Shown here: positions 1 to 13,639 of the stretch, in pieces
How the letters are laid out: every line of letters begins with the position of its first letter
Position numbering within the stretch: position 1 is the stretch's first letter
Origin: Gorsachius magnificus
Taxonomy: Eukaryota; Chordata; Aves; Pelecaniformes; Ardeidae
Direction of reading: 5' to 3'
Length of the DNA stretch: 64,000 bases
NCBI GenBank assembly: GCA_034008185.1
Contig: CM067082.1
Span: forward strand, 102,729,311-102,793,310
Position numbers and translations under genes: made by a program
Notes under the pieces: generated by a model
Told to the model about the DNA's origin: nothing
Seen by the model: only the letters and a program-made list of their open reading frames with translations
Databases searched by the model: none

Positions 1-914
1 GCAATGACATGCTGCAGAAACAACCATAAACTTATTCCTTAATAACTTGACACAAATTAGACTGAAACCTCTGCCTTTTAAAATATGAATCCGCATTGTG
101 CAGCAGTAAATCACAAGGGCTCGCATAGCTTTCTCATAACTAAATTTTAATTGAGTTTTCCATTCTTAACAAGGCAACCCAATTCCAGAAAGTCACACCA
201 GCCACTTCCTTAATCCGCAAAGCTCAGAGGCTATCTTCTGCACTGACAGCATGCAAAAATGTTTAATGCTAACACAAATACCTTTCATAGATTATTCTGA
301 TTCTCAGGCTGATTTCTAAGCCAGCTGTTCTCTGCCTGATTCAATGTGCAGATTTCATTTTAAAACACAGAATATTCCCTGGTTACCTGCCATTTAGCTA
401 GATCTTACAGGTGTAGGGCATGTTTGTAATGCTTGTTCATACACTTGCAGGAAAAAAAATCATAAAATAAAATACTTTGTGTAGCTTTCCTGGATTCTAA
501 TGTTTTCTCCCTAACTTTCAGATACTGTATCAACCAAAGAACGCCAGGAATTACTTCATGCGTTATATATGTACCTGTTACAGATTATATTCATTAATTT
601 CAAAGCCAGCTGCTATTTTTGCTTAAAGTAATCCTTGATGGTATACTTTTTTAATTTATATACATATATATATTTACAAGAAGAACTGCTTCCTATGACA
701 TACAAACTTTTAAATCTACCTTGGTTATAGATCTATTGCTGCTTTTTTCTTTTTCATGTAAGTTAGGGTAATGAGCTTCCTGCTCCTCCTGAGGCTTATT
801 CTCTGTACAGCAATTTTGACAAACAATAACATCAAATACAAAAGAAAATGTTGAAAATACAATAAATTCATCAGAAGAAACTAATAGTCATCTAATAGTA
901 AGGTCAATTGTAGT
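1..914. other. AT-rich non-coding stretch
   Basis: No supported gene, repeat family or splice-bounded open segment was seen. A short TA-rich run lies near 652-674. Confidence 0.5.
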
Positions 915-1156
915 ACAGACTGCAGAGCTGGGAATCCAAACAGTTGGATTTGGCTCCTTGTTGTATCACCAATCAACTCTGTGATCACAGGGAAATCACG
1001 TTCCCTTGCCATATCCTTGTATTTCCTGTACAGTTGTGTTAGCCTTGCCTATTTAGATTATAAAATGTTAGGGACTGGAGTCATCTCTTACTATTTGTTT
1101 ATACAATGTCTGACACAATGGGCCCCACTTTGTATTGGAATGAAATACAAATAATA
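915..1156 (+). repeat. MIR/CORE-SINE-like element, near full length
   Basis: The order of blocks fits an amniote MIR/CORE-SINE. It starts with a degenerate 5' part around a gctggga block. Next comes a ctctgtgatcacagg block, which corresponds to the MIR tgtgaccttgggcaag segment. After that come agattataaaatgttaggga and a cacaatgggcccc block, and the element closes with the 3' tail atacaaataataac. That set of 3' blocks is typical of CORE-SINEs in birds, turtles and crocodilians. The copy is diverged and therefore old. The family assignment is from memory of the consensus, not from an alignment. Confidence 0.7.
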
Positions 1157-4100
1157 ACTTTCTGATATCCTGTCTCCCAGAGCTCCTTCAGAGGACTATG
1201 AACCACTGTCCCAGGTTATATCTGATAAATTGTGCATTACTCTGTTGTGGGAGAGTTTTCTTTCTAATCCGAAATCCATCTGTCTTGCTGTGCTGCAAGT
1301 GATAGTTTCTGGGCAGAGAGCATACTAATTGCAGGATTAAATTCTTAGCTAACTCTTGGGTGGAAACTGTTTCCCATAATGTGGTAGAAAACACATGGTG
1401 GTTTCTGTCTGCAGATCCTTGAACACCACAGCCCTGATCTTGACTGGGATATTTAGGTTCTCTATTGAACTATGTCTGTGCAATGTAATTCAATTAAAAT
1501 TAAATAATAACTAGCTATCAAAAAGTATTATTGAGATTTTAGTGGCTCCAGTACTGCTTAGCCTGGTTTAGTTCCTCTTTGAAGGCAGAGACAATTGGGC
1601 TGAATGTAATGAATTCTGCACCTTCTCCAAATAAGTAGCACACAAACTTAAAGCTGAAAAATGAACTATGATTTTGGTTAAGTGTCTAAGGATTGCTTTA
1701 TTTTACAAACACACAGAGATTTGATACTCTATAAATCTAAAGTACAACTTTGTATATAACATTTCACTATAATATCTCTCATTTCTGAGGATGTGCAGAT
1801 TATTTACTATTCCCCGAGGTGAATGACTGACATTATTGAGGTGACACAGATCCCATTGGCAAGTTGCTAGAAACAGCTGGCCCCTAGCGTCTTCTCTTCC
1901 CATGAGTACTAGTGGAGGCAGATACCAGACTGCCAGACACAAATGTGGAGGAAATCTTTCAGAAATTATTCTGCTTACATCTCATCTTCTTAGGGCTCTG
2001 CAGTCAAAAGCCATCTTGCTAACAAAACAGTAAACTTTCCATATTGTTAAAATGTACTGAAAATGCTGGAGAAAAGCTTTTCAAGAAAAGCTAGGTGATT
2101 AGACGAAGTTACTTGTTGTTTTAATCCAATTTTTGTGGTTGTGGTTGCAGTGCAACCATGAGACATCACAGGCAGTACCACCCAGTCGAGAGCTCTCCAC
2201 TATATTTTGCAATATTTGAACCAAATCCCCATGCCAGAAAGCATTAGCAAACCTAAGAGCAAAGTTAGCTGGGTGAAGGGGAGATGGGGGTGGGGGGAAT
2301 GGCGCAGGGTGACATATGCAGTGGGCTGGGGCAATAGATGCTTTTTAAGCTCAGGAGTTCAGAAAAACAGATTTGTCTTTGGGAAAACACAATTCTTCTA
2401 GAAGAGGGGATTAAGGATTCTAGAGCAGAAGCTAGGGATTCCCATCCTAAGCTTCTCCTCCTACCACCTTCTAACTCCTCCCTGCCCTTACCCTAAGGTG
2501 GCCTAACCAATCTCCTGTTACCACAGCGAGGCCTACCTTTCCAACTAAGCTACTTCCATATTTCTCAGCTTGGCACTACTCTTTGCTCTCCTTTGCCAAC
2601 TAACCGCACCTGGGAAGACCTTCGCCCTTTCACAGAGACTATAAAAGCTAACATAAAAGCAGAGAAACATCCATAGCGGCTCAGCACACGAGACCACTCT
2701 CTGACAATGCTCAAAAGTAGATGCTCTTGAAGGAGTATGAGAATACAGCATGAACATCCCATATTTCCCCACGATACTTTCCCAGCCTCTAAGAATTCAC
2801 CATCTAGCTCCAGTATCCCACCCTCCTCTTATGCATACTCCCCTGTTCTTCCCAAATCCCTCTCCCTAGTCTCCCATTAACCAACGCCTACTCTAACATC
2901 CTGAGGATAATCACCACAAGAAACTTAATACACCATGAGATAATATATCCCATGTAGCTCAATTACTCATCAACCTTCAATGCTCTTTCTTGTTCCCAAA
3001 GCCTACAACTCCCCATGGCGCTTTCCATTGAACCCCAAGCCCTATTCTCCCTCACTCCTTCTCCAAAACCTTCTATTGACCTTAAATATTGAATACGCTG
3101 AATGCTTGATATTCTTCACTGTTCACATTTTTCCAGTTCCTTCATTATACAGTGTACTCCCTCATCTATTTCTTTCATAAGCTGACCAGTTGCACATTGT
3201 ACAGTGGAAGCAATACTCGACACAGAAAGAAAGATTAGCAAGCGCTTCTGACTAAATAGAACATATTTACCAAATTCTTCCTCTGGATTTGTTAGACCTC
3301 CGCAGCTGGGATTTATCCTTAACAATAAGCCAAGTAGCCCCACTTCGCCGATGGACTGCAACTAACATATTTTAAGCAGGTGCGGGAAAATTCAGCAAAG
3401 CACTAATGACTCCTAAAAGTGCTAGCAGAATCTGAATTCATGCTGAAAGATGTAATGCCAATTTAATATATAGAGAAATTTTTTGTAATTTCTGTGTCTG
3501 GGTTAACCAGTCTTCTTAGAGGCCGACTACAAACAAAGCTACAAACAGATTCAGATAAAGAAATCAAATAGGGTGGACTTATGTCATTTTGCATTATTTA
3601 GAACTTTCAGTGGAACTATGTAATTTATGTATGTGTGACAGCGATCTTAGGGTACCAGTGACTTCTGTACTGGATATGAGAAACAGCCTTTCTTATCAGA
3701 GGAATCCAAATGCTGGTTTTTGGGGTGACTTGAAGGAAAGACATGATCACAGCATCTTTACTGATTGTCCTAGGTCAACCAACAGGAGTGGACTCTTTTA
3801 TGTAAAAAGTCTAGATACTCAGCTTATTAAGTGTGGCCCTACGGCAAGTTAATCCAGGTGAGCTTTCCTCTCTATTCCCAACCATCTTTGACTCATAATG
3901 TGACTAGCGAGAAATAAAGCCACAGGTTTCACAAATGTCTAAGCAGGAACTCGGCATGCTTTTACTTTTGGATCTGAGCTGCTTGTGGTAGTCCTAATTT
4001 AAAGAAAGTGCACTCTCTGAAGCTCAGTCTTTAATGCATCTTCAGCTGGGTAACCAGAACCAAATCACTTATCAACTCTGGAAAGTTAATCTTAATTAGT

Positions 4101-5924
4101 GTTTTTGTGCTGTAGCTGTCCTCTTTGGTAAAGCCTTCTGAATCCTTTTGAAAATGCTATACAATGTCAGTCCAAATTCTATTAAAATTGTCCTGCTTGG
4201 TTTAAAGATACAGCATACATGAAGAACACTTGTCTGCTGTACATGGTGTGCTTTCCGTGACATGTGGAAGCTGCTGTTGAAATCAATGGCAAATGACAGC
4301 ACGCAAATAATCCTTACATCTGTGTACAGGCAAACCCACAAGTTTCACAGAAGCTGGTACGTTAGATGTTTTTAGAGTGAGAAAGACAGAAAGGAAAATC
4401 ACGTTATTTCTCACCAGTTTTAAGTAAAGCAGAGGATGATTTCCTTATTCCCATTCATACTAAGGTATATGTTACAACTTGAACAGTGTTTAACAGGATT
4501 CAGATCCCAATTTTAAAATTAAGCTTTGACTCTCACTACCCACCACATTTAATTAAAGACCATAAATAGTGCTGCTTTCAAATAAAAGATTTAGGACCAG
4601 GTTTAACAAATATTCAATCCTTTAAGCACAGTGTAAAATCAGTGTAAAGGATTGCAGAAAGGATTTAGGAACCAACATATTTTGGTGAATCTGGACTATC
4701 TTTAAGATTTTCTGAGCATTTTAGAAGGTCCTGTTCTGAGAGGCCACAAACTGATAACCTGGGGAAGGTAAACCACTGATCACTTAAATTCTTTCTTTTG
4801 TTATTTCTGGATAAAAATCACAATGAAGAGACACAAATAATCTGCTATTTTCATTACGAGCTAGCGCCACAGTTAACAGTAACCTTTCAGGCAGAAACTA
4901 TAGATACAGGAAAGCTCTTAGGAAAGGAAGGAAAAAGAAGGGGGAAAGGAGAGAGCAACAGTGAATGTGGGAAAATAAAGGAAGAAAATGCTATTAAGCT
5001 TTTAGAAGAACTGCTTATGTTCATCCACATCTGAATCTTGATCCAGATATGTCAAAATCAACAGTAACAATAGCACTATGATCACGTGGAAAAATTCTTT
5101 GACTGCACTATAGCACTGTAGCATAGGAATGGGAATACATTGCAATCAGCCTCTTTCCAAGATTCGGAGCTTTTAAATTAAGTGATAGAAACAGAGAAGG
5201 TCTGAGGTTTATTAGAAGACTGAACTGCAAGGTGTGATATTTCCCTTAAGTGCAAATCAAATACTGTCTGTGATATAGTAACATGCTCTTTAGAATTGTT
5301 AAAAAAGAGGAAAAGGAGGGAAGAAAAACCCTACAGAATTGTACCACATTGTGCATAAGAATGAGCACTTGTGGAAAACAGTGTTTCTGATGTGATGAAC
5401 TCACTATCAGTTGTTAGTCTTGCACTTCCAGTGTAACCATCAGTATTTCACATTCATTAGTGGTACAAATTTCAAACAGAGTTTGGAGAAGAAATAAATT
5501 CCGTACCAGAACATCTAGATTTCCATTTCAACCACTTACATGTGGATGAGCATCCTATTTATACATACAGATATACTGATATTATATAGATGCATATGTA
5601 GTTGCATTCATACAATGAGATGTTTACAACATCTATACACTTACATAGTACACATACAGTCACTTCCATTAATAAGACTGTGAGGTTTTCAGATGCTTAC
5701 TGTTCACATGGAGGATATAATTAATGAAAGCAGACACATGGTTTCTGGTTGCTTCCTTCTAACAAAAGCCTGAGCCTTATAAAATGACATCTTTAGCATT
5801 TCCAATACAAATCTGATGGGGAACAACCATTGGGTGCAGAGCCATAAAATTCTAGCGCTTTTGCTAACTTGCTATACAGCTTTACACAAAGTAGTTACTC
5901 TGTGTGGTTGTGATCCAGCAAACC
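1157..5924. other. AT-rich non-coding stretch
   Basis: No gene is supported. The only compositional feature is a C/T-rich plus strand between about 2430 and 3190, without a recognisable repeat family. Open segments in it are short and have no domain content. Confidence 0.45.
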
Positions 5925-6022
5925 ATCTCAGTATGTGCTTAAATGACCCAGTCTCCTCAGCTGTAATACAGTGATAATGGTATTTGCTGACTTAACTCTT
6001 AGGATATTGTGAAGACCTAGGC
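5925..6022 (+). repeat. MIR/CORE-SINE fragment
   Basis: The block cagtctcctcagctgtaata followed by cagtgataatgg and then gatattgtgaagacc parallels the MIR series cctcagtttcctcatctgtaaa, atggggataat and ttgttgtgagga. The spacing is consistent with a diverged plus-strand MIR-type SINE. Neither end is sharp. Confidence 0.5.
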
Positions 6023-6172
6023 GCCTTTCATGGAAAAATGAAGTTCTAGAGCAGAAGCTACAGTGTTATAACCACTATGACTATTAAACTTTCCTTAGAA
6101 CAACCTTTTCTATGATGCATGCCAATATGCTTGACTGCAACAGACTTGAGAACTTTACCCTTAGTGGGCATG

Positions 6173-6208
6173 TTCCCGTCATGGTGTGTGTTCCCATCAT
6201 GGTATGTG
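6173..6208. repeat. 18-bp imperfect tandem duplication
   Basis: Two adjacent 18-nt units, ttcccgtcatggtgtgtg and ttcccatcatggtatgtg, differ at two positions. This looks like a small replication-slippage duplication. There is no evidence of function. Confidence 0.7.
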
Positions 6209-8034
6209 TCCCCTTCAGTCCACATCTCCTTACTGGCCGCAATCAGGTATCTGGCTGGGCATGGCATTGTCTCCTTCCCACTGCTACTACCCCTCTTTCC
6301 AAAAGAAACTAGGGCAGGAGAGAGCAAGGGACAATGAGAGTCCAGGTCACAGAGAGTGGGAATGTTTAGCCAGCTGGATCTGTGAGCTGTGAAGGTCCTT
6401 GGGTTGCAGAGAACAGACTCATGGAGACCAGACATAAAGAGCAGGGGAAGAGGCAGTGAGAGACCAGAGCCTGGAACATGTCATTGCTCCTCTGCAATGA
6501 GGAAAGGATGGCCCAGTGATGAGTAGGTACTCAAGGACTGCAGTAGATGAAACTCATTTATTGTGAACTTAGGGAAATTGTTCTTTGTCCCTGTGAAACA
6601 TGGATAATAGTTCTTAAGTCGTTCTCAAGATGTTAAGGTTTATGATTTTGTATATTGTTTTGATGCAATGGTAATAGATGCATTGAAGTGTCTTAGGCAA
6701 ATAGGAGCTGTATTTTCCAATTAAATTTATGCAGAAAATTTAAACTTTGGTACAAAGGAAAAATCAAACTTACTTTTTAATTTTGTGTGAGCTAAATTAA
6801 TTACTACTTGAGACAAAAATGAAATAAACTGCTACAATTACTAAGGGCGTGCTGCAATACCAGCATGGACACTTTACTTAAAAGGAAGAGAAAAGCAAGG
6901 CTGCTTTTTCAGCTTCTGTGACATGGCCCAGAAGGCATTAACTTCCTCCTGTAGAAACACACTTCTAAGAGGAAATGGAACTTTATTACCCAAACACACT
7001 GAAAGTGTTAAAAGATTTAGAGACAAGTGAAACTGCTATCTCTGGGATGCAGGTACCTAGTCAGGTACCTGCCTACGGCCTACCTACCAGACCAGACCAG
7101 AGTCCTTGAAGAGATTTCACGCAAGTAGCCTACAACTGCTTTCAAGACGGATATGACTTAAGAACTTTGAGAAAAGGCTTTTAGCAATTCAGATCTCAAT
7201 AGCAGTATTTTTGTCTGTCATGCAGGATGGACTCTGCCTTGAAGTGAAAAACAGATCATGTTTATAAACGGTCTAATCATCATGTTTCAATTAACACCTT
7301 TTTTTAGCACAACTTACTGTCCTTGTCTCAGTTTCCTCTCAACATACAGATGATAGATCCTAGAAATGATCAAGTATTTTGAAAAAGGACACCTTGTACA
7401 AAGGATGGGATACTGAAAGTAGAGAAAATGAACCTTCGTTCTAGCAGAGCATGTGCCTTTAAGGCATTAATAACAAATGCTAAAACACCAACAGGAAACT
7501 TTTCCAAACTGGTTATGATTAGCTGTTCTAATTCTGTATGCTGCCCCAAGGAATTTGAACACCCATTGAAACCAAGTATCTTCCTTTACACAAGGACACA
7601 TAAAACATAATCCCATCGACTTTAAGGCAAGTAACTTCCAAGGGATTTGCTACAACGATTTATTTGCAACAGGTTTGCTGCAATAATAACTTTTCACTGC
7701 AAGTACACAATGTCTGTCTTTTGCAAAATACTTCCACTTCATTTTCTACCAGAGGGCCACCAATCCTTCGTGCCAGGATTTCATAAAATTAATAAATCTA
7801 CTTCCATAATCCTTGCTGTTTTTACTGACAAATGTAATAAACTACAGGATGCAAAACTCTGGAAGCCTACTGGGATTTATTTTCCTTTTTTTTTTCCTTG
7901 ACAAGCTTTACAGAGTAGCACTTCTGAGACATTCTCATGTGCTGTAAACCTAATCCTTAGCAATTTCCTCTTTTCTCAAATAACCCAAATATTTTATGAA
8001 TAGTGAAGGATTTCCTTTATCAGACAACACTTGC
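6209..8034. other. AT-rich non-coding stretch
   Basis: No gene or known repeat was recognised. It contains the short perfect hairpin at 7049-7072, which is listed separately. Confidence 0.4.
7049..7072. repeat. Perfect 10-bp inverted repeat with 4-nt loop
   Basis: GCAGGTACCT and AGGTACCTGC are exact reverse complements separated by AGTC. The palindrome AGGTACCT therefore also appears twice as a direct repeat. It could extrude as a short hairpin. No flanking repeat element is recognised. Confidence 0.85.
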
Positions 8035-8059
8035 TTTTTTTTTTTTTTTTTTTTTTTTT
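8035..8059. repeat. T25 homopolymer
   Basis: An uninterrupted run of 25 T follows ttgc and precedes gcacgtgag. No retroelement body is recognised on either side, so it may be a simple slippage tract or the tail of an unrecognised minus-strand insertion. Confidence 0.9.
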
Positions 8060-8592
8060 GCACGTGAGTTTTTCTCAAGGAAATACACTTTGAAGCAATT
8101 GGATGTTCTCAGGTTGACATTCACAAGACACACTCCTAAGAAAACATGTAAAACTTGTCTAAGAAGAAGGCGTCCTGGAGTTTAAAGGCAGTACAAGTGG
8201 TGAGAGAACTGAGGCCAAATGTGATGGGACTTGAGACCAAGGGAGCCTTGTTTTTTCTAACCCCACTGCAGCAGGCATTTCAGTGCTACTTTTTATGCCC
8301 ATCTCCATAAAAGATTTGCTTTTCTACTGCATCAAATCACACATGGATCGATTTTTCAGAGTTGATGAGCCAGTGAGGTCACACAGGCTTCTGGTATTTT
8401 TCTGCCCTTAGTTCTCTTCTCCCCATGATGTGGGTGATGCCCACCATTCCATCTGTAACACAAGGGTTTGCTGTATTCATAGAACAGCCACACTTATGTG
8501 CCTGTCTTCTTCAGCTAGGCCTGCATTTCTGCCTCCCTTCTCTAAATCAAACCCATCCTTTGGCTGCTGTAGTTCTAGTTAGCAAGTGTGTT

Positions 8593-8595
<3 letters not shown>

Positions 8596-8635
<40 letters not shown>
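8596..8635. repeat. (CA)20 dinucleotide microsatellite
   Basis: Twenty uninterrupted AC units are bounded by ttagt and gcatgc. The length suggests a polymorphic locus. Confidence 0.97.
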
Positions 8636-8638
<3 letters not shown>

Positions 8639-10979
8639 TGCCTACAGTGATATCAAGTACCCTTGTGGAAACAATTCCTCAATGCAAACTTTGCTTTAGC
8701 ACTGACCCATCTGCTAAAGATTCTGATTTTTGCTGCAGAAAGAGCAGTACGACTGGAATACAGCTCTTAATGAAAAAGCCAGCAGACTGGTTCCTATCAC
8801 CTTCCTGCTCCCCCACAGAATGGTTGCAATCACAACTCTGCCTCATCCTTCTGCTGCTGAGAGACACCCTTGATTTGCCTGGGAAGTGGGGAATAGGGCA
8901 ATGTAAGCACAACTACTCCATTATTTCTTGTTTATTCTAAAAGGACCAATAAAGGGATAAACACAAATCTTGGCTGAAATAACTGTGAGGAAAAATGGTT
9001 GAGGATTTTTTTGACATTTGGTTACCTACAGGAAGTCTTAAGATAGTCTAAAACTCACTCCTCAGCAAGAAGAAAAACTGCTCAAAATTTCCTTAAACTG
9101 AGAAGCAACATTTAAGAAATTAATCAAATTGAAACAATTTTCATTTTGCTACACATCCAGCTCCAAATCAAATATTACAGGAGCACTGAAAATCTCAAGA
9201 AAATGCCCCATGAGGCACAGAAAACAATTAGCAGGCAAAAAGGAGAAGTATTCAGCACACCCCTCACCCTAGAAGTCCAAGCCAATTACAGTAGAAACAG
9301 TCAGTGATTCAGCACAAAGGTTCCTTGGCAGACTAGTGAGGAAAAGGCAAGACTCCAGCTGGGTCACTCAGAGAAAAAAAATGCAATAGTGCATCATAAG
9401 GGCAGGATTTGAGTTTGCAGCCCTTAAAAGGGGGACATTTAATTCAGTTCATGTCACTCCTAAAAGGACCTTCTTCATTTATATTTGCTTCTCAAAACCA
9501 CAAACCTAAAGTTTCCATTCAAAGTGGTTTGTTATCATAGGGTCACACAGTTCTGCAGCCATCAAAGGTCTCTCTCCCGTAGCTCAACTCAGAGAGTGAT
9601 GCATCTCTGGAGGGGTGGACTCTGATACTTCTGGAAAGGACAGAGTGCAAACCAAAATTTCACCATCATGGATTCTGTCATGAGTTTTCCTTAAAGAAAG
9701 AGTAGGGTAGGTAGCTTGGGGGTTGATTTTTTTTTTTTTCTGTGTGTTTTTTTTGACAGGGGAGCCAGAACTTTGGTTATTGTCAGAGACAAGACAGGGT
9801 AAGACACAGACCTTCTATCTGCCCCAGGCTGATCACTCCTCAGTTCTTGAATATGCATGAACCATTCTTAAAACGAATCTGGGGAGAGCTAGAGACTAGA
9901 AAACAGATAATGGAGAAGATAAAATAGGGGAAGGAGTGACAAAAAGCAGAGAGAGTACAGAGCTATGGAGACAAAAGAGGGAGTGGAACGGTTGGAGCAG
10001 AAAATTATAGAGAGTGCAGGAGGAGCAGGGGAGAGTTTGATGTTAAAAGTGATTAAAAGGTAACTGAGATGCTTATCAATGAGATTCAGAAGCAATGCTG
10101 CTAGAGCAAGAAGATGGCAGATATGAAGCAGAGTCATCACTTGCAGCTGAGGAAGTTCACATGATCACAAGAATTTTTCATAATTTCCTTGGCCAACTGT
10201 GGCTGACTCTGAATAATGCAGTTAGGAATAGAGGTGGAATAACTGAGCTAAGGCACAGTGTGGTAGGAGCCAGCAGCTGACTTGACAAAAGACAGCAAAA
10301 AGAAAAAAAGCTAATTTGGATGGATTGTGTCTGAAAAAAGTCAACTGCATGGACTTGAGCTTCACTGATGGACAGCATGATAAAGAAAGGAAAGCAACTT
10401 CAAGACAGATTCCCAACTTCCTCTGCAATCAAAAGGTCTCGTCCAAGATGAACAGCTTTTAGCAATGAATTTCTCTTAAAGATAATGCTGCAGACAGTAA
10501 AAAATATATCCTTTAGGGATATTTAAAAAGCATATGTAAGTATGATCTTATTTGCTTACAAATAAAAAGATGAAGTCAAATTAAAAGCTTTTGCTGTTTT
10601 TTTTTTTTTAAAAAAAAAACCCTTCCATGTCTTCTAACGTTTTTCAACATAACAGATCCACAACATACCACAATACAAATACAGTTCTTGCAAAACAGTG
10701 ATCCTTACAGTGATACCAGTGGTACCAGAAGTGTGAGGTTCATAAATTTTACTGTACAGCTGGAAGAGTATGTGCATGTGTTACTGTTCCACAGCACTCA
10801 TATAAAACATTTAGAAAATAATCATTTTAAGGTGATACTGTCAATTTTTAAATAACGCTAGATATCTTTTTTTTTCCCATAGTATTGTTTCAGATAACAC
10901 CTGGCCATACCATAATTGAAAGAGAACAAGGGATTTATTTCCTACTGCTCCAACACAGACTGCCTTCAGAAAGCAGGTT
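8636..10979. other. Non-coding stretch with purine-rich block
   Basis: No gene is supported. The plus strand is strongly A/G-rich between about 9885 and 10160, with runs such as ggagaagataaaataggggaa. No repeat family was recognised there. Confidence 0.4.
10597..10619. repeat. T13-A10 tract dyad
   Basis: Thirteen T are followed directly by ten A, forming a perfect A/T inverted repeat. Such rigid tracts disfavour nucleosomes. No gene context is visible. Confidence 0.9.
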
Positions 10980-11112
10980 TCACGAGGGATTTCAGATGAG
11001 GTTGTGGAATCTCCATCCCTGGAGGTTTTCAGGACTCAAACAAAGACCCAAGTGACCTGGTCTGAATTCAGCACTGAGCCTGCTCTGGCCAGTGGGATTC
11101 TGGGAGGCAGAA
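10980..11112 (+). mobile_element. CR1: CR1 LINE, diverged 3' fragment
   Basis: The stretch gatgaggttgtggaatctcc followed by atccctggaggttttcagga is the conserved CR1 ORF2 C-terminus, encoding an S/A-PSLEVF peptide. The line then runs through gtgacctggtct and cactgagcctgctct, the CR1 3' UTR region. The octamer tail is missing and the 3' end is eroded. The fragment is plus-oriented and older than the copies at 13.7 and 44.2 kb. Confidence 0.65.
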
Positions 11113-13639
11113 CGTCCGGTATAGACAATTTCAGTATTTCTCTCCCGGCAGTCAATCTTAGCAACAGGCCCCTAGTCAAACAGTGTGTTCATGACTCACT
11201 TAAGTGAATAAGATTAAAGAACAGGTAAAGGTAAACCCAGTATTTGAACAACTTCATTTGATCAGGGAGTGAGAGTGGGAAATTGAGTATCTGACACAGG
11301 GAAATGGGGTAAAAACTGACAAAAACTAGCAGGAGGGATCACAAGTAGGCTTCATCAATGTTATGTCTTCCATATTGCTCAGTACTGCACTTGTCTTTCA
11401 CATGAAAGGTTTTAAATGTGGTGCTACATAACTTTTAATAAGATTCAATTCTACCTGCAATGTATGAGATGAACTGACTAGGCTTCAAGTTGACTTTTTC
11501 AGTCAAATCTCTCTGTGCTTTCATTAGAAGAAAATGTGAAACATGGCTTAAGGTTTTCTGAGGTGCCATGCAAAGGTATTTTCTTGAATCTCAAAAGGTT
11601 TATGGTCTGCATTCCTCTCCCCTTTGCGTGGGGGAAATCCAAGTGGGTGAAGCACCTTGCTAACAACAAACTCTGTGGTTCTGGAGACCTCCCGGACGCT
11701 CCTGTCTTGTCCTTCATTGTATGGTTTAGGCCTGTTCTGACAGGTTTGGTTTCAATCAGGACAGTAAGCAGTGTCTAAAAATCAATACTTGTTTAAGAAA
11801 CACCTCAAATCCAGCATGCAAAAATCACTTCTGAAAAACTCACATGTTTTAAATATACTAAATGCTTGCAAACCTGAGAAAAACAGAAAAATGTAAGCAA
11901 TAAAAAAATTATAATTTTTCAGAATTTCTGTGTGCCTATGGATTTACATTGCCCCTGCAATATGCCACAAACATTAAATTTTCAATTGGAAGCAAATGAG
12001 AACAATTCTCAGCCACCTCTTTCATAAAATCCCTTCAATCATTTGTAATGTTTTTTGACCAGTAAATAATAGAGCTGCTTCACTGAGCTATTTAAGTCAT
12101 ATTACTTACAGCTGGAGAAAAATGAGGAACAGTCATTTTCTAGGGAGACCAAAAAATACGATACACTCATGCAATCTAAATTAGATTAGGACTTTTTTTG
12201 CCATTGGTTTGAGAAGATAAAGGATAACTTTTTCAACTTCTACTTTGCCTGGCATTGCATTTATATTTTCAAGTGAAAGATCACGAACACGGAACTTCAT
12301 GAGCGTTAATAGGTTTCAGTCCTATCGCCAATGTGCTGCAACTAAATACAGGTGGAACTACTGAAATATTGCTGTAGTTGGAATGTCCATGCTGAGTCTT
12401 AATTTTAAAACAGCGTTTAGTGGCACTTAATTTTTTCTTAATCATGTGGTGTCAGGTTATACATGACTGTGCAAAGGCTTGTTAAACAGACTCCTGAGGA
12501 AGCATCTTCGCAGATTTATTTATTATATTTTTTAAGCAGGGGTTGCGGGGGAGAAGGTAAATCTGCAGCACTGACATTTTCCTGTACAGCCTCACTGCTG
12601 TCCTCCGGTGTGCACTGAATACCGTTGCAGCCTCAGGGGCTGCATTAATGACAGCACCCAGACGTGTAGATCGGAGCTGGAGCCAGGATTAGACAAAAGT
12701 CCATTGCTTACGCTGGTACTGCACATACAGCTCTTCGGAGAGAGCATTGGGCAGAGAGACATTTCAGCTACCTGCTTGTACAATTATTATTGGTTTTCAA
12801 ATCCTGCATTTGGACCTGACACTTCTGTTGGATGAAATCTGATCACCGCACAGCATGTCTCAGCACAGCTTCCCCCACAGGCAATGGAGCCTTGTTAGTA
12901 AACAAACAGGGCTACTCTCCAGTAATGGTCAATTCCTATGCTGTGATGCTTGCAGAATCACCACCGAGGGGTTCGGGAAGAAGAAGAAAAGTTCAATGAG
13001 GGAAGCATAGTGGATCCATTGTATTCTGAACCTCCCGCCATTTTCCATCACTTTCTCATTAAAAAATGGAACATCTGAAAGCATCTTCAGAGTACATACT
13101 TATTTTGAATTATTGCTATTGTTTTTCATCTAGACAGAGGCTCAACTGAACCAAGAACTGCACAGACAATTAGAAGAAAACAACCCTTAATTTGAAGAGT
13201 TTGCAGGCTGAGCTTACACTATTGAGCTGCATGACAGTAGGGAGCCTCAAAATACAGCAAAAGATGTCAAAATACATTTATTGCAATGAAAGGTAGAATA
13301 AATAGATACAAAATGTTCAGTTTTTCAGCATAATCCAAGGTCTGTCCTAAACTCCTATCAGACAGAACCAGCTCTTTGCACCTCACACTATTCCCAAACA
13401 ACAAGCTTGATGGGAGAGAGTTACAGAATATATTGACAAATTACCCAGGACGTAACATCTAGCCTTTCTTTCCTGCACCTTTTACCTTCACTAAAGGAAT
13501 CAACTCAGGAGTTTCTCAGAAACCTATTCGCCAATGAATAAGTAAAATATTCGTAATAAATTTGACCAAAGAGCTGTGACCATTTGCTGTTTGCTGACTA
13601 GTATTGCCTCAATGCTTCTTCATGCTCTTTCTCAATTTG
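11113..13639. other. AT-rich non-coding stretch
   Basis: No supported gene or repeat was recognised. The segment near 12590-12780 is locally GC-richer but has no domain or convincing splice-bounded reading frame. Confidence 0.4.

Noticed and set aside
6058..6435. 125-codon minus-strand open frame
   Set aside because: It spans the 18-bp tandem duplication (DGNTHHDGN repeat) and shows no domain.
8425..8940. 171-codon plus-strand open frame
   Set aside because: It is held open by the (CA)20 repeat (Thr-His run) and has no domain or splice context.
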